From: Candidatus Gastranaerophilales bacterium
GTDB taxonomy: Bacteria; Cyanobacteriota; Vampirovibrionia; Gastranaerophilales; Gastranaerophilaceae
Length of the DNA stretch: 64,000 nt
Reading direction: 5' to 3'
Assembly: GCA_944326585.1 (NCBI GenBank)
Contig: CALVEN010000005.1
Coordinates: 1 to 64,000, forward strand
Under the pieces are notes generated by a model that was not told the DNA's origin, did not search any database, and saw nothing but the letters and a program-made list of their open reading frames with translations. Shown here one piece after another: positions 36,329-45,461 of this stretch; the first letter of the stretch is position 1, and every line of letters begins with the position of its first letter. Position numbers and translations under genes: made by a program.

Positions 36329-36559
36329 CTATTTTTTAAAATAATCACAGATTAACGTTTTTTTACGCGGTAAAAGATTTTTTACACCTTCAATAAATTT
36401 ATTCTTTTGAGAATCTTCCAATTCTTTTTTCAGGATTGCTTTTTCCAAAACGACTTTGTTATAAAGTTCCGCACAAACGGAACTCTTATCCATATGCTCC
36501 TTTAATTTGGCGAGCTGGCGCTCTTTTTCTTTTATTGCTAATACCAGTTCTTTTTTCAC
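36329..36559 (-). CDS. Small uncharacterised coiled-coil protein
   Basis: 76 residues from a GTG start at 36559, with AGAGG seven bases upstream. It is highly charged and helical (KEKERQLAKLKEHMDKSS, then LEKAILKKELED), a likely short coiled coil. The tail LLPRKKTLICDYFKK is basic. No known domain. It is flanked by a repeat-rich region and the kor operon. Confidence 0.55.
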   Translation of the reverse strand: MKKELVLAIKEKERQLAKLKEHMDKSSVCAELYNKVVLEKAILKKELEDSQKNKFIEGVKNLLPRKKTLICDYFKK

Positions 36560-36635
36560 TATTAAACCTCTTTTATTTCGACATGAAACAGAATAATATT
36601 TTTCCGCATTTTTTAAATCGACTTTTTAGGTGATT

Positions 36636-37187
36636 TTAGCAATTTACGGTTAATAAATCATACTTATAACCTATTTCCATTGCGTTTTTATTTAACGGCA
36701 AAAGATTTTTCCTGTGAGGCGGAAGCACTGTATCCAGAGCTTTTTCCAGAATATCAACGGACAAAAACCCGCTTGCTTTTAATAATATTCCTAATGCAAG
36801 CATATTAGCCATTTTTACATTTCCCAAATTCACTGCCATTTGGGAAATCGGAGCGAAAACATAATGAATGTCCTCTCTATTTTTCTTTTCTTCGGCAAGC
36901 GTTGTATTAACTATTAAATACCCGCCTTTTTTGACTTTAGGTTCAAACTTATCGAACGATGCCTGATTTAAAACAATTATAAAATCCGTTTCTTTTTTGT
37001 TAACGGAACTGACCTCATCGTCGCTCATGACAACTTCGCAGTTAACCGTACCGCCTCTCATTTCAGCGCCGTATGACGGATACCAGGTTACATTTTTATT
37101 ATCAATCATAAAGGCATTCGCAAGCACTTCACCCGCTAACAATACGCCCTGACCGCCAAATCCTGCTATTATAAAATTCTTTTCCAT
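36636..37187 (-). CDS. korC: 2-oxoacid:ferredoxin oxidoreductase, gamma subunit
   Basis: 183 residues, the gamma (POR_C) subunit of a four-gene 2-oxoacid:ferredoxin oxidoreductase. N-terminal NFIIAGFGGQGVLLAGEVLA (glycine loop), then SYGAEMRGGTVNCEVVMSDDEV and the VILNQASFDKFEPKVK stretch are typical. The ORF extends 15 codons upstream into a palindromic repeat. I chose ATG 37187 with AAGGA eight bases before it. The 67-bp gap to korB is occupied by that repeat. It ends the operon order korD-korA-korB-korC. Confidence 0.9.
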   Translation of the reverse strand: MEKNFIIAGFGGQGVLLAGEVLANAFMIDNKNVTWYPSYGAEMRGGTVNCEVVMSDDEVSSVNKKETDFIIVLNQASFDKFEPKVKKGGYLIVNTTLAEEKKNREDIHYVFAPISQMAVNLGNVKMANMLALGILLKASGFLSVDILEKALDTVLPPHRKNLLPLNKNAMEIGYKYDLLTVNC

Positions 37188-37202
37188 ATTGTATTTCCTT
37201 CC

Positions 37203-37264
37203 GTCCATTTTGAGCGAAGCGAAAAATCTCAATGAGATTCTTCGGGCATAGTCCTCAGAATGAC
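37203..37264. repeat. Palindromic dispersed element at the korB/korC junction
   Basis: 62 bp, ends GTCCATTTTGAG and CTCAGAATGAC, inner arms AAAAATCTC / GAGATTCTT. It fills the korB-korC gap. Its right end overlaps the last codons of korB, supplying ...S-F and the TGA stop. Confidence 0.82.
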
Positions 37265-38010
37265 TTTTCTGTTACATCTTTATAAATTCCCGGAACAAAT
37301 ACCGGCATCATTTCATTACGCACTCTTTCATGCGCCTCATCGGGCGTCATATGCCAGTTTGTAGGACAAGTTGACAATATCTCAACAAATCCGAATCCCA
37401 GCCCGTGAAGCTGAACTTCAAAAGCCTTTTTAATTGCCTGTTTTGCTTTTCTTATATTAGCAATTGTATCCAGTGAAACCCTTGCCGAAAAAGCAGTTCC
37501 GTCACAAAGCGCCACATGCTCCGCAATTTTAATCGGATAGCCGTAATACTCAACATTACGTCCCGTTGGAGATGTTGTCGTAACCTGTCCCAAAAGAGTT
37601 GTAGGACCAAGCTGACCGCCTGTCATGCCGTATGTTGTATTATTAATACAAATTGCGGATAATGCTTCACCTCTAAGTGCGGCATGCAAACTTTCAGCCA
37701 AACCTATTGACGCAAAATCGCCGTCGCCTGAATATGTGAACACAAATTTATCCGGATTTGCGCGTTTAACACCGGTTGCAACAGCTAATGCCCTTCCATG
37801 CGGTGCTTCTATTGCATCAATATTTAAAAAATCATATATTGTAACCGAACATCCGATAGAAGTTGCGGCAATAGTATTCTCTCTTATGCCAAGTTCATCC
37901 ATGACTTCACCCACGAGCCTGATTGCAATCCCATGGTCGCAGCCCGGACAAAACGTATATCTGAAATCCTTCTTGAAAGAATCGGGTATTTTAAAAACTT
38001 GTGTTTCCAT
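37255..38010 (-). CDS. korB: 2-oxoacid:ferredoxin oxidoreductase, beta (TPP-binding) subunit
   Basis: 251 residues. It binds thiamine pyrophosphate and decarboxylates a 2-oxoacid (2-oxoglutarate or branched-chain) to its CoA thioester, passing electrons to ferredoxin. Visible: TFCPGCDHGIAIRLV, SIGCSVTIYDF, PHGRALAVATGVKRANP, the TPP motif GDGDFASIG...INNTTYGMTGGQ, and FVEILSTCPTNW. The start overlaps the korA stop by one base. The natural C-terminus appears to have been altered by a palindromic element: the last residues and the stop codon come from the repeat. Confidence 0.93.
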   Translation of the reverse strand: METQVFKIPDSFKKDFRYTFCPGCDHGIAIRLVGEVMDELGIRENTIAATSIGCSVTIYDFLNIDAIEAPHGRALAVATGVKRANPDKFVFTYSGDGDFASIGLAESLHAALRGEALSAICINNTTYGMTGGQLGPTTLLGQVTTTSPTGRNVEYYGYPIKIAEHVALCDGTAFSARVSLDTIANIRKAKQAIKKAFEVQLHGLGFGFVEILSTCPTNWHMTPDEAHERVRNEMMPVFVPGIYKDVTEKSF

Positions 38011-39077
38011 TATATCATTGCCCCCTCTATTGCAAACTCCAAATCCTCAACACTCGGCCAGGATCCTACAGGTTTGCCGAAAAATTCAACCGGAACTCGT
38101 CCGTTCACGGCAAGTCTTACATCCCTTACCATTTGTCCCATATTAACTTCAACTGTCAGGAATTTTTTAACACATCCCGCCAATTCTTGCAGCCTTTTGT
38201 TCGGGAACGGGAACAGCGTAATCGGTCTGAAAAATCCGATTTTCAAACCTTTTTCACGCAATTTTTTAATAGCTGCTTTTACATTTCTTGAAAGACTGCC
38301 GAAACTCAATACCAATAAATCCGCATCATCCGTATAAAGTTCTTCGTACATAACTTCTTTTTCTTCAAGCAGTTTATACTTATTAAATAAATGTCTGATA
38401 TGCTCGCATTGAGGACCTTCCGTCGGAGAATAAGACCTGATAATCCTTGCTTCTCTGCCTTTAGCCCCTGATAAAGCCCAGGAAGAATTATCAATTTCAG
38501 GATAAGGATATTCACCAAATTCCACAGGCTCCATCATCTGTCCCAAAAGTCCGTCTGCAAGAAGAATTGCGGGATTTCTGTATTTATGCGCAAGATAAAA
38601 AGTTTTATAAGTCAAATCAACTGCTTCCTGAACGGTAGAAGGCGATAAAACAATAATCTTATAATCGCCGTCGCCGCCGCCGATTGTTGACTGGTTATAA
38701 TCACCCTGAGAAGGAAAAATATTTCCCAATCCCGGACCTGCTCGCATAACACTGATTAATACAACGGGAAGTTCGTCGGACGTAGCATAAGAAAGTGCCT
38801 CCTGCATTAAAGATACCGCGCATGAAGATGAAGATGTCATCGCCTTTTTGCCGGTAGAACATGCGCCGAGCGTCATATTAATTGCGGCGAGTTCACTTTC
38901 TGCAGATACATAAGCCCTTTTTAATTCCTGCATTTTTCCGCTCATAAATTCGCCGATTTCACTCTGCGGCGTAATCGGATATCCGAAATAACAATCACAT
39001 CCGGCTATAACGGCCGCATTAGCGATTGCGTAATTCCCTTTTGTCAAAACTTTTTTTCCGGTTAAACATTCTACCAT
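38010..39077 (-). CDS. korA: 2-oxoacid:ferredoxin oxidoreductase, alpha subunit
   Basis: 355 residues. The alpha subunit has the pyrimidine-binding TPP domain and the CoA-binding second domain. Visible: GNYAIANAAVIAGCDCYFGYPITPQSEI, ESELAAINMTLGACSTGKKAMTSSSS, the RAGPGLGNIFPSQGDY stretch, LLADGLLGQMMEPVEF, and the C-terminal VEVNMGQMVRDVRLAV block. This separate alpha/gamma layout with a small ferredoxin is the Kor/Vor type. 2-oxoglutarate is the usual substrate but 2-oxoisovalerate cannot be excluded. Three bases separate it from korD. Confidence 0.92.
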   Translation of the reverse strand: MVECLTGKKVLTKGNYAIANAAVIAGCDCYFGYPITPQSEIGEFMSGKMQELKRAYVSAESELAAINMTLGACSTGKKAMTSSSSCAVSLMQEALSYATSDELPVVLISVMRAGPGLGNIFPSQGDYNQSTIGGGDGDYKIIVLSPSTVQEAVDLTYKTFYLAHKYRNPAILLADGLLGQMMEPVEFGEYPYPEIDNSSWALSGAKGREARIIRSYSPTEGPQCEHIRHLFNKYKLLEEKEVMYEELYTDDADLLVLSFGSLSRNVKAAIKKLREKGLKIGFFRPITLFPFPNKRLQELAGCVKKFLTVEVNMGQMVRDVRLAVNGRVPVEFFGKPVGSWPSVEDLEFAIEGAMI

Positions 39078-39080
39078 AAT

Positions 39081-39293
39081 CTATCCTTTATAAACCTCTG
39101 TTATTGCCATATCCGGACATCTTGTTGCACACATTGCACAGCCCAGACAAACACCTTGAGGGTCATCAAATTCCACTATTTTATCCCCGAGCTTATTTGT
39201 TTTGTCACTGACTTTTATAAGATTCTTCGGGCATTCCTTTATACATAAATAACAAGCCTTACATTTTGTACTATCTATAACTATCCGGCTCAT
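39081..39293 (-). CDS. korD: 4Fe-4S ferredoxin subunit of the 2-oxoacid oxidoreductase
   Basis: 70 residues with two 4Fe-4S clusters: CKACYLCIKECP near the N-terminus and CLGCAMCATRCP near the C-terminus. It is the electron-transfer (delta) subunit and first gene of the operon. The frame extends eight codons upstream. I chose ATG 39293, behind GAGGTG, giving MSRIVIDSTKCKAC, the family start. Confidence 0.93.
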   Translation of the reverse strand: MSRIVIDSTKCKACYLCIKECPKNLIKVSDKTNKLGDKIVEFDDPQGVCLGCAMCATRCPDMAITEVYKG

Positions 39294-39389
39294 ATTCACC
39301 TCTTCCAACTTATACATTTTCTATTGTACCACTAATTTATGCAAAATTAGCTATAATCTTTACAATTGTAATAAACAAACTTAATATTT

Positions 39390-39419
39390 TTGCGCAATTA
39401 GTCATAATTCTGGTACTAT
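39390..39419 (+). promoter_or_regulatory. Possible sigma-70 promoter for the 1402-aa gene
   Basis: TTGCGC (39390-39395) and TACTAT (39414-39419) with 18-bp spacing, giving a start about 25 bp before the ATG's AAGGAA ribosome site. Moderate match only. Confidence 0.38.
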
Positions 39420-39451
39420 ATATAAAGTAGGGATATAAGGAAACAATTAAA

Positions 39452-42400
39452 ATGGCTCAAACAGTAGAAGAACTTGCTGAAATTCTGGATAATATAAAAC
39501 TTGAAGCTGACCGCAATGCGGAAACTTTCGATAAACTTTTAACAAGCATTAATAATAAACTCGAATTCATGTCAAACGATACGGAAGCTGATGATTTGAT
39601 AAAAGTTTACCTGACAGAACTTAAAAAAACTCTTGAAGAAAGACATTCTCTGGTTGTTTCCGAATTCAATAAAATTGAAAATTCTTTCAAATCACTGACT
39701 GACGAACAGTCAAAATTATCAAAAACCTCAGAAATGAAAGAAATGTTTGACATTTTTTCAAACAATATGCAAAGCATTGCAAGAGAGTTGTATAATCAAA
39801 AAGAGCTTTTAGCACAGTATGATGAAAGATTCGCTGCATTTACGGCGGACAAAACGGACAAAAATGAAATAATAACATCAGTTGCAGGCATCAGAAAAGA
39901 TGTTGAGATAATTAACCAGAGTTTTGAAACATCTATTGCAGACATAAATGCCAATATCCAGTCAATTTTTAAAAACTTAATTGTTATGGACCCTACAGCA
40001 CAAAATGACATTGTAAAACGCGAGTTGGAAAATGTTTACCTGTCCACAAACGCAATTCTTTCGGCATTGCATGTTGTTGATCAAAAAAATGATGACCTTG
40101 CACAATCTTTGGAAAACTTTATAACTAAAGACAACTACGAACAATCACAGCAAAAGCTGGATACAATAATTGAAAAATACGATAATATATATGAAAAATT
40201 AAATACTGTCACGGAAAAAACAGATCTTGACAGTATTATAGACAAAACAACCGAAATTTCCGACAAAATAAATCAACTTCCGCTCAGAGAAGATTTAAAA
40301 TATTTTTCGGAAAAAACAAACGAATTATCAGAGCAGATTTCAACACTTCCTCAAAAAGAAGATTTAGACGGAATAACAGTTAAGACAACAGAAAATATTA
40401 AAGAAAAATTGGATGAAATCTCTCCAAAACCGGAACTTACACAATTAATATCCCAAAACAATGAAATTATTGAAAAATTTTCACCTGTTGCGGAAAAATC
40501 GGATATTGATAATGTTCTGGTCAAAACTCTTGATATTTCACAAAGACTTGACGATTTACCCACAAAATCCGATCTTGAACAAATTTCAGGTAAAACAATT
40601 GTTATTAGCGAACAAATAAGCCAATTGCCGCAGCAAAATGACGTGGCGGATATTTATCACTGCGTGCACGAGTTTTCAACAATTTTAGATAATTTAAGAG
40701 AACAGCTGACATCTTCAAATGAATCGTCCAAACAAATAATCAATGAACAATTAGACAGATTAAACACCGTTTTATCAGCTGTTGTAACAGAAAATGATTT
40801 TACGGGTTTCAGACACGATCTTGCGAATTTTATCCAAAAAATAATTGATAATTCTGTAAGTCTTAATGAAAATCTCAATATCAATAAAGATGTCCTTCAA
40901 AATTTGATAAAAGAAATTGAAAACCTTGATATCCACAAAAATATTACAACCATTGCAAACGCTCTGGACGGATTAAGAATAAATGTTTCCGACAACGTAG
41001 AAGTTTTAAGCACAAAAATCAATGACATTTCATCAAAAATAGATGAACTTTCAAACAACGATGTGGAAAACAGAATAAACGCTTTAAGCGAAAATATATA
41101 TGATACGTCAGAAACTATCAAAAACATGCAGTCTGAAGTATTTGAAAAATTATCAAAAGATAATGAAGATTTGCAGACTAAACTTACGGGCTTGAATTTT
41201 GACAACAATTTTGAAAGTCTGACAAGTGCAATTAAAGATGTTCATAATACTGCGATGAGCAATGCCGAAAATCTTTCAGCACAAATAGAAACCGTTTCTT
41301 CCAAAGTTGATAATATTAAACCGGACGAAATAAATGACAAACTTATTGAAATTAAAGACACGCTTGCCGAAACAGGTCTTGATGTCAAAAGTATAAAAAA
41401 TGAGATCACCGACAAATTATCAATTGACGACAGCGACAAATTTACAAGTCTGCACAATAATATAGATTTCTTACGCGAAACAGTAGTATCCGCGCAGAAC
41501 TCAAACGAAACGAGCCTGACGGAAAAGCTTCTCGCACTTCGTGATATGATTACGGACAGTGTCAAATCAGGCGATGAAAATTTCAAAAACCTTGAAGAAA
41601 AACTTAATGAATTTATTGACAAAATTCAAACAATTACAGGTGATACAGAAATAAAAATCGGCAATTCCGTTTCCGAAATCACTGATTTAAAAGCAGAAAT
41701 CGAACAAATTTCAAAAGAATTCACCGAATGGAACTACGGTCAGGAAGCCCGCGATTCAAAAATAGTTAATATGATTTCATCCGAACTCGGTGAAATCGGA
41801 GTAACAATTACAACTTTGCAGGATTCAATACAGGCAGGAGTTCATCAGGAACTTTCCAAAAACAGCGAACTCGTTGAAATTCAAATAAATAACCTTGTTA
41901 AATACATTGAAGATTTGAAAGAAAATCTTCATACGGAAGAAAAAGAAGAAAATTCAGTTGATCTGGAAACACCTCTAAAAGAAATCAAAGAAAAAATAAC
42001 TGCCGTAAAACAGGAAATCAACTTGATAAATACCGATATAACAGATGTTCTGAATTCAAAAACAGACGAAGTAATGAAATTGCTTGCACCTTTGCAGACT
42101 TCTCTTGAGGCATTTTCGGATATTGAAAAAAATATTGATTCAAAACTTGATGAAAACGCAAACACACAAAATGCAACCCTTACAAATGCTCTTGATGCAA
42201 TAAAAGAAAATATCCGCGAAATTCTTGAAAATTACACCGCAAAATTTGATTTCAGCGACAAAATAGTTGCGTCAGTAAATAATATTGAAACAAAAATAAG
42301 CGAAAAAATCACCTCGAATACTGAGGACTTAAAAACCTTATTATCTGTTGCAATGAATAATGACGATATAACCTGGGCAATAGATAATTTAAAAAGTGAT

Positions 42401-43660
42401 ATATCCGACAAAGTTACCAGAATATTTAATGAAAGAAATAATTACAGCGAAATTCTGGATAAAACAAATGAAATTTCACAAAATAATTCAAAAATCACGA
42501 GCTTGCTTGATGCTTTGAATCAAAAAATCGATATCCTCGCGATGTCTGACACAAGTGATGATTTCTCCGTTCCGGATGAAATTGACGAAATAAAAGAAAT
42601 GATTTCGTCCCAAAGACAACTCCTTACAAATTCCGCAAGTTCCGAAAAAATAAATGCAATCGAAAATCAACTGCAGGATTTGATAAACAAAATTGATATA
42701 ATTGAAAGTACCGATTTAAAAGATATGCGTGAAAATATAATTTCAGCGGTATTGAATGTATTTGAACAAATATCCTTTATAGAAGAGTCCGAAGATATAA
42801 AAGATTTTGTTGAAGAAAAAACAGACGAAATTAACCAGAACTTAATTGAAGTAAAAGAGCAACTGAAACAAATTTCAAATAACGACGACGGATATTCCTA
42901 TACTTTACAGGATGTGGAATCCGATATTGCTAAATTAAGACTTGTGATAAATGAAATCTCTGAAAATTCTTCACGAGAAGAAATGTCAGACATTTCCGAC
43001 AATATTCACAAAATTGTAACCTCTGTTGAAGACTTGCAAAATTCCTTGACACAGGAACAAATTTCAGATTTAAAAAATGACTTTGAAAAACTTTCAGAGG
43101 ACATTTTAAGTATCAGCTCACGCACAAACAAGTTGTTATTGACTTCCGATGAATCATATAACGCATTAAATAACGGACTGAACGACTTTAGCAATATAGT
43201 ATATAAACTTGAAGAAAGAATAAATTATCTTGATAATAAAGAAATCACTGAACGTATTGAGGAAAAACTCGACAATGTTGCAAATGTTGTAACAGGTTCT
43301 GCAAATTCTGATAAAGTAATGCGTCAGGCGCTTATGTATATGGGCGAATGGATTGACACAACGAGCGAAAAAATCGAAAGTCTTTGCGAACAGGAAGATA
43401 CAATAGATGAGGTTAAAAATATTATAGAAGAACTTCAGGATAAAATCCCCGAACACACGGAATTATTAAACAACTTATCGGATAAATTTGAAGAACAGGA
43501 AGAAAGACTTGACCGTTTGGAAATGAAACTTGAAAAAATTCTTTCCGCGATAGATGATATTGATGATACCAAATTGACCAAAAAAGTCGAAAAAATTGAC
43601 AAACAACTGACGAAATTAAGCAACACAATAGAAAAGCTGGCTTCTTATGTTGATGAGTAA
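39452..43660 (+). CDS. Giant coiled-coil protein (1402 aa)
   Basis: Almost the whole length is heptad-like, rich in I, L, N, E, K, D and S, with very few Pro, Gly or aromatic residues. There is no signal peptide or membrane helix. Residues ~255-418 contain six or seven copies of a 23-24-residue unit with pattern x-[EDS]-[DE]-[LI]-x(4)-[SV]-x-K-T-x-[EV]-I-S-x-x-I-x-x-L-P. The C-terminus (EEQEERLDRLEMKLEKILSA) is a strong coiled coil. It resembles SMC- or pan-spacer-type scaffolding proteins only in composition. I see no ATPase or anchoring domain. The last eight bases overlap the glcD-like gene, so they are co-expressed. Confidence 0.82.
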   Translation: MAQTVEELAEILDNIKLEADRNAETFDKLLTSINNKLEFMSNDTEADDLIKVYLTELKKTLEERHSLVVSEFNKIENSFKSLTDEQSKLSKTSEMKEMFDIFSNNMQSIARELYNQKELLAQYDERFAAFTADKTDKNEIITSVAGIRKDVEIINQSFETSIADINANIQSIFKNLIVMDPTAQNDIVKRELENVYLSTNAILSALHVVDQKNDDLAQSLENFITKDNYEQSQQKLDTIIEKYDNIYEKLNTVTEKTDLDSIIDKTTEISDKINQLPLREDLKYFSEKTNELSEQISTLPQKEDLDGITVKTTENIKEKLDEISPKPELTQLISQNNEIIEKFSPVAEKSDIDNVLVKTLDISQRLDDLPTKSDLEQISGKTIVISEQISQLPQQNDVADIYHCVHEFSTILDNLREQLTSSNESSKQIINEQLDRLNTVLSAVVTENDFTGFRHDLANFIQKIIDNSVSLNENLNINKDVLQNLIKEIENLDIHKNITTIANALDGLRINVSDNVEVLSTKINDISSKIDELSNNDVENRINALSENIYDTSETIKNMQSEVFEKLSKDNEDLQTKLTGLNFDNNFESLTSAIKDVHNTAMSNAENLSAQIETVSSKVDNIKPDEINDKLIEIKDTLAETGLDVKSIKNEITDKLSIDDSDKFTSLHNNIDFLRETVVSAQNSNETSLTEKLLALRDMITDSVKSGDENFKNLEEKLNEFIDKIQTITGDTEIKIGNSVSEITDLKAEIEQISKEFTEWNYGQEARDSKIVNMISSELGEIGVTITTLQDSIQAGVHQELSKNSELVEIQINNLVKYIEDLKENLHTEEKEENSVDLETPLKEIKEKITAVKQEINLINTDITDVLNSKTDEVMKLLAPLQTSLEAFSDIEKNIDSKLDENANTQNATLTNALDAIKENIREILENYTAKFDFSDKIVASVNNIETKISEKITSNTEDLKTLLSVAMNNDDITWAIDNLKSDISDKVTRIFNERNNYSEILDKTNEISQNNSKITSLLDALNQKIDILAMSDTSDDFSVPDEIDEIKEMISSQRQLLTNSASSEKINAIENQLQDLINKIDIIESTDLKDMRENIISAVLNVFEQISFIEESEDIKDFVEEKTDEINQNLIEVKEQLKQISNNDDGYSYTLQDVESDIAKLRLVINEISENSSREEMSDISDNIHKIVTSVEDLQNSLTQEQISDLKNDFEKLSEDILSISSRTNKLLLTSDESYNALNNGLNDFSNIVYKLEERINYLDNKEITERIEEKLDNVANVVTGSANSDKVMRQALMYMGEWIDTTSEKIESLCEQEDTIDEVKNIIEELQDKIPEHTELLNNLSDKFEEQEERLDRLEMKLEKILSAIDDIDDTKLTKKVEKIDKQLTKLSNTIEKLASYVDE

Positions 43661-45029
43661 AGCAATATCTGATTTACAAAAAACATTAACTTCAAAAAAC
43701 GTATTGACGGAAATTGAAGAGAGATACGCATATTCTCAAGATGCTTCAAACACATCGGGACACACGCATCTCCCCGATGTTGTGGTTTTTGCCGAAAATA
43801 TCGAACACGTTCAAAATATTATCAAAATTGCAAATAAATATAAATTACCGGTAATTTGCAGAGGCGCCGGAACAAATACTGTCGGAGCCTGCGTTGCGGA
43901 ACACGGCGGAATCATCTTGAATTTTTCCAAGATGAATAAAATTCTTGAAATAAACCGCGAGAATATGACAGCAAGGGTTCAACCGGGTGTGATAGTAGGC
44001 GTATTGCAAAATGAAGTTGAAAAATTAGGACTTTTTTATCCGCCAGATCCTTCAAACCTTGCAGTATCAACAATCGGCGGAAGCATTGCCCAGAATTCCG
44101 CCGGAGCAAGAACATTTAAATACGGTTCAACAAAAGATTATGTAATTGATATGCTTGTTGTAACAGCTCAAGGAGAACTTTTAAGAACGGGTTCAAATAC
44201 TATAAAAAATGCAACAGGGTACAATTTAGGCAGTCTTTTTATAGGTTCCGAGGGTACTTTAGGCATCGTTGTGGAAGCCACTTTAAAATTGATACCAAAA
44301 CCGCAATGCTCAAAAGTGATAATGGCATATTTTGATGACTTAACAGATGCCGCAAACGCGGTTACATCAGTTATTGAACAGCAGATAGCACCTGCCACAA
44401 TTGACTTTATGGATAAAAATGCACTCCGAACCGTTGAACAATTTTATCCCGTAGGACTTTTAACGGATAAAGAAGCTGCTTTAATAATCGAAATTGACGG
44501 ATACAAAAGCTCAATTGAAGAACAAAAAGATACAATAACAAAAGTTTTGAGACACTCGAACGCCTCCGCAATACAGTATTCATCGACAGATGATGAAGCT
44601 CGCAAAATTTGGCAGGCACGAAGATCTTCAATGGGAGCCTGTGCAAAATTAAAACCCAATATAACAACCGATGATGTTATAGTCCCGAGAGAAAATCTTC
44701 CGCAGCTTGTAAAAGGTATTCAAGAAATTTGTAACAAGTATAAATTAACCGTATGCATGGTGGGGCATGTCGGCGACGGCAGCGTGCACCCGCAAATTCC
44801 GCTTGACTTTAATGATAAAGAGGAATACAAAAATTATAAACTTGCTAAAAGCGAAATCTATGATTTGACAATAAAACTCGGCGGGACTCTCTCAGGCGAG
44901 CACGGCATAGGCAGAGAAAAACGCGAACACATTTCAAAAGTGGTTAATTCTACCGCTTTAAATTACATGCGCGAAATCAAAAAAATATTTGATCCGAATA
45001 ATATTTTGAATCCTTACAAAATATTTTAA
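43653..45029 (+). CDS. glcD: FAD-binding oxidase, GlcD / D-lactate dehydrogenase family
   Basis: 458 residues. The N-terminal FAD-binding (PCMH/FAD_binding_4) part has [27 protein letters not shown], and [20 protein letters not shown]. The C-terminal FAD-oxidase half has [15 protein letters not shown] and [16 protein letters not shown] (substrate and FAD contacts). It oxidises a 2-hydroxyacid (glycolate or D-lactate). GlcE/GlcF partners are not nearby. ATG 43653 overlaps the coiled-coil gene stop in ATGAGTAA. ATG 43647 is an alternative. Its pairing with a coiled-coil protein is unusual. It is convergent with panD and overlaps it by four bases. Confidence 0.88.
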   Translation: MSKAISDLQKTLTSKNVLTEIEERYAYSQDASNTSGHTHLPDVVVFAENIEHVQNIIKIANKYKLPVICRGAGTNTVGACVAEHGGIILNFSKMNKILEINRENMTARVQPGVIVGVLQNEVEKLGLFYPPDPSNLAVSTIGGSIAQNSAGARTFKYGSTKDYVIDMLVVTAQGELLRTGSNTIKNATGYNLGSLFIGSEGTLGIVVEATLKLIPKPQCSKVIMAYFDDLTDAANAVTSVIEQQIAPATIDFMDKNALRTVEQFYPVGLLTDKEAALIIEIDGYKSSIEEQKDTITKVLRHSNASAIQYSSTDDEARKIWQARRSSMGACAKLKPNITTDDVIVPRENLPQLVKGIQEICNKYKLTVCMVGHVGDGSVHPQIPLDFNDKEEYKNYKLAKSEIYDLTIKLGGTLSGEHGIGREKREHISKVVNSTALNYMREIKKIFDPNNILNPYKIF

Positions 45030-45376
45030 TTTATCAACTTATTATTTTCATCAACCATTACAACTGTCGGCTCAAAATTTTCAGCCTCATCAGGTGTAAA
45101 ATAAGCATAAGAAACTATTATCACTTTGTCACCGGGCTGAACTTTTCTTGCGGCAGCACCATTCAAACAAATGCATCCGGAATCCGCAGGTCCTTTTATA
45201 ACATAAGTTTGAAATCTTTCGCCGTTATTTACGTCTAAAATATCAACCTTTTGTCCGACTTTAATATTACTTGCTTTTAATAAAGTTTCATCAATAGTAA
45301 TAGAGCCTACATAATTCAAATTTGCATCCGTTACTGTAGCTCTGTGTATTTTTGAATATAAAAATTCCAATAACAT
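45026..45376 (-). CDS. panD: Aspartate 1-decarboxylase
   Basis: Makes beta-alanine from L-aspartate for pantothenate and CoA. 116 residues. The self-cleavage site is Gly24-Ser25 in YVGSITID, which gives the pyruvoyl cofactor on the alpha chain. Also seen are SKIHRATVT at the N-terminus, [30 protein letters not shown] and the acidic tail. Start at 45376 follows CGAGG. No panB/panC is adjacent. Confidence 0.95.
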   Translation of the reverse strand: MLLEFLYSKIHRATVTDANLNYVGSITIDETLLKASNIKVGQKVDILDVNNGERFQTYVIKGPADSGCICLNGAAARKVQPGDKVIIVSYAYFTPDEAENFEPTVVMVDENNKLIN

Positions 45377-45407
45377 TTTTTACCTCGTACATAAATTATA
45401 TATCAGA

Positions 45408-45440
45408 CAAAAAAGCGGTGCAAGTTTTCACCTGCACCTT
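45408..45440 (-). terminator. Intrinsic terminator of the GH13 operon
   Basis: On the minus strand GGTGCA...TGCACC forms a stem followed by CGCTTTTTTG, 22 bp after the GH13 stop. Confidence 0.78.
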
Positions 45441-45461
45441 GTGGTTTATTTAATGTGTGCC

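Noticed and set aside
40351..43628. Many long antisense frames opposite the 1402-residue gene
   Set aside because: They mirror the low-complexity coiled-coil coding sequence and lack ribosome sites. The plus-strand frame is continuous and supported.
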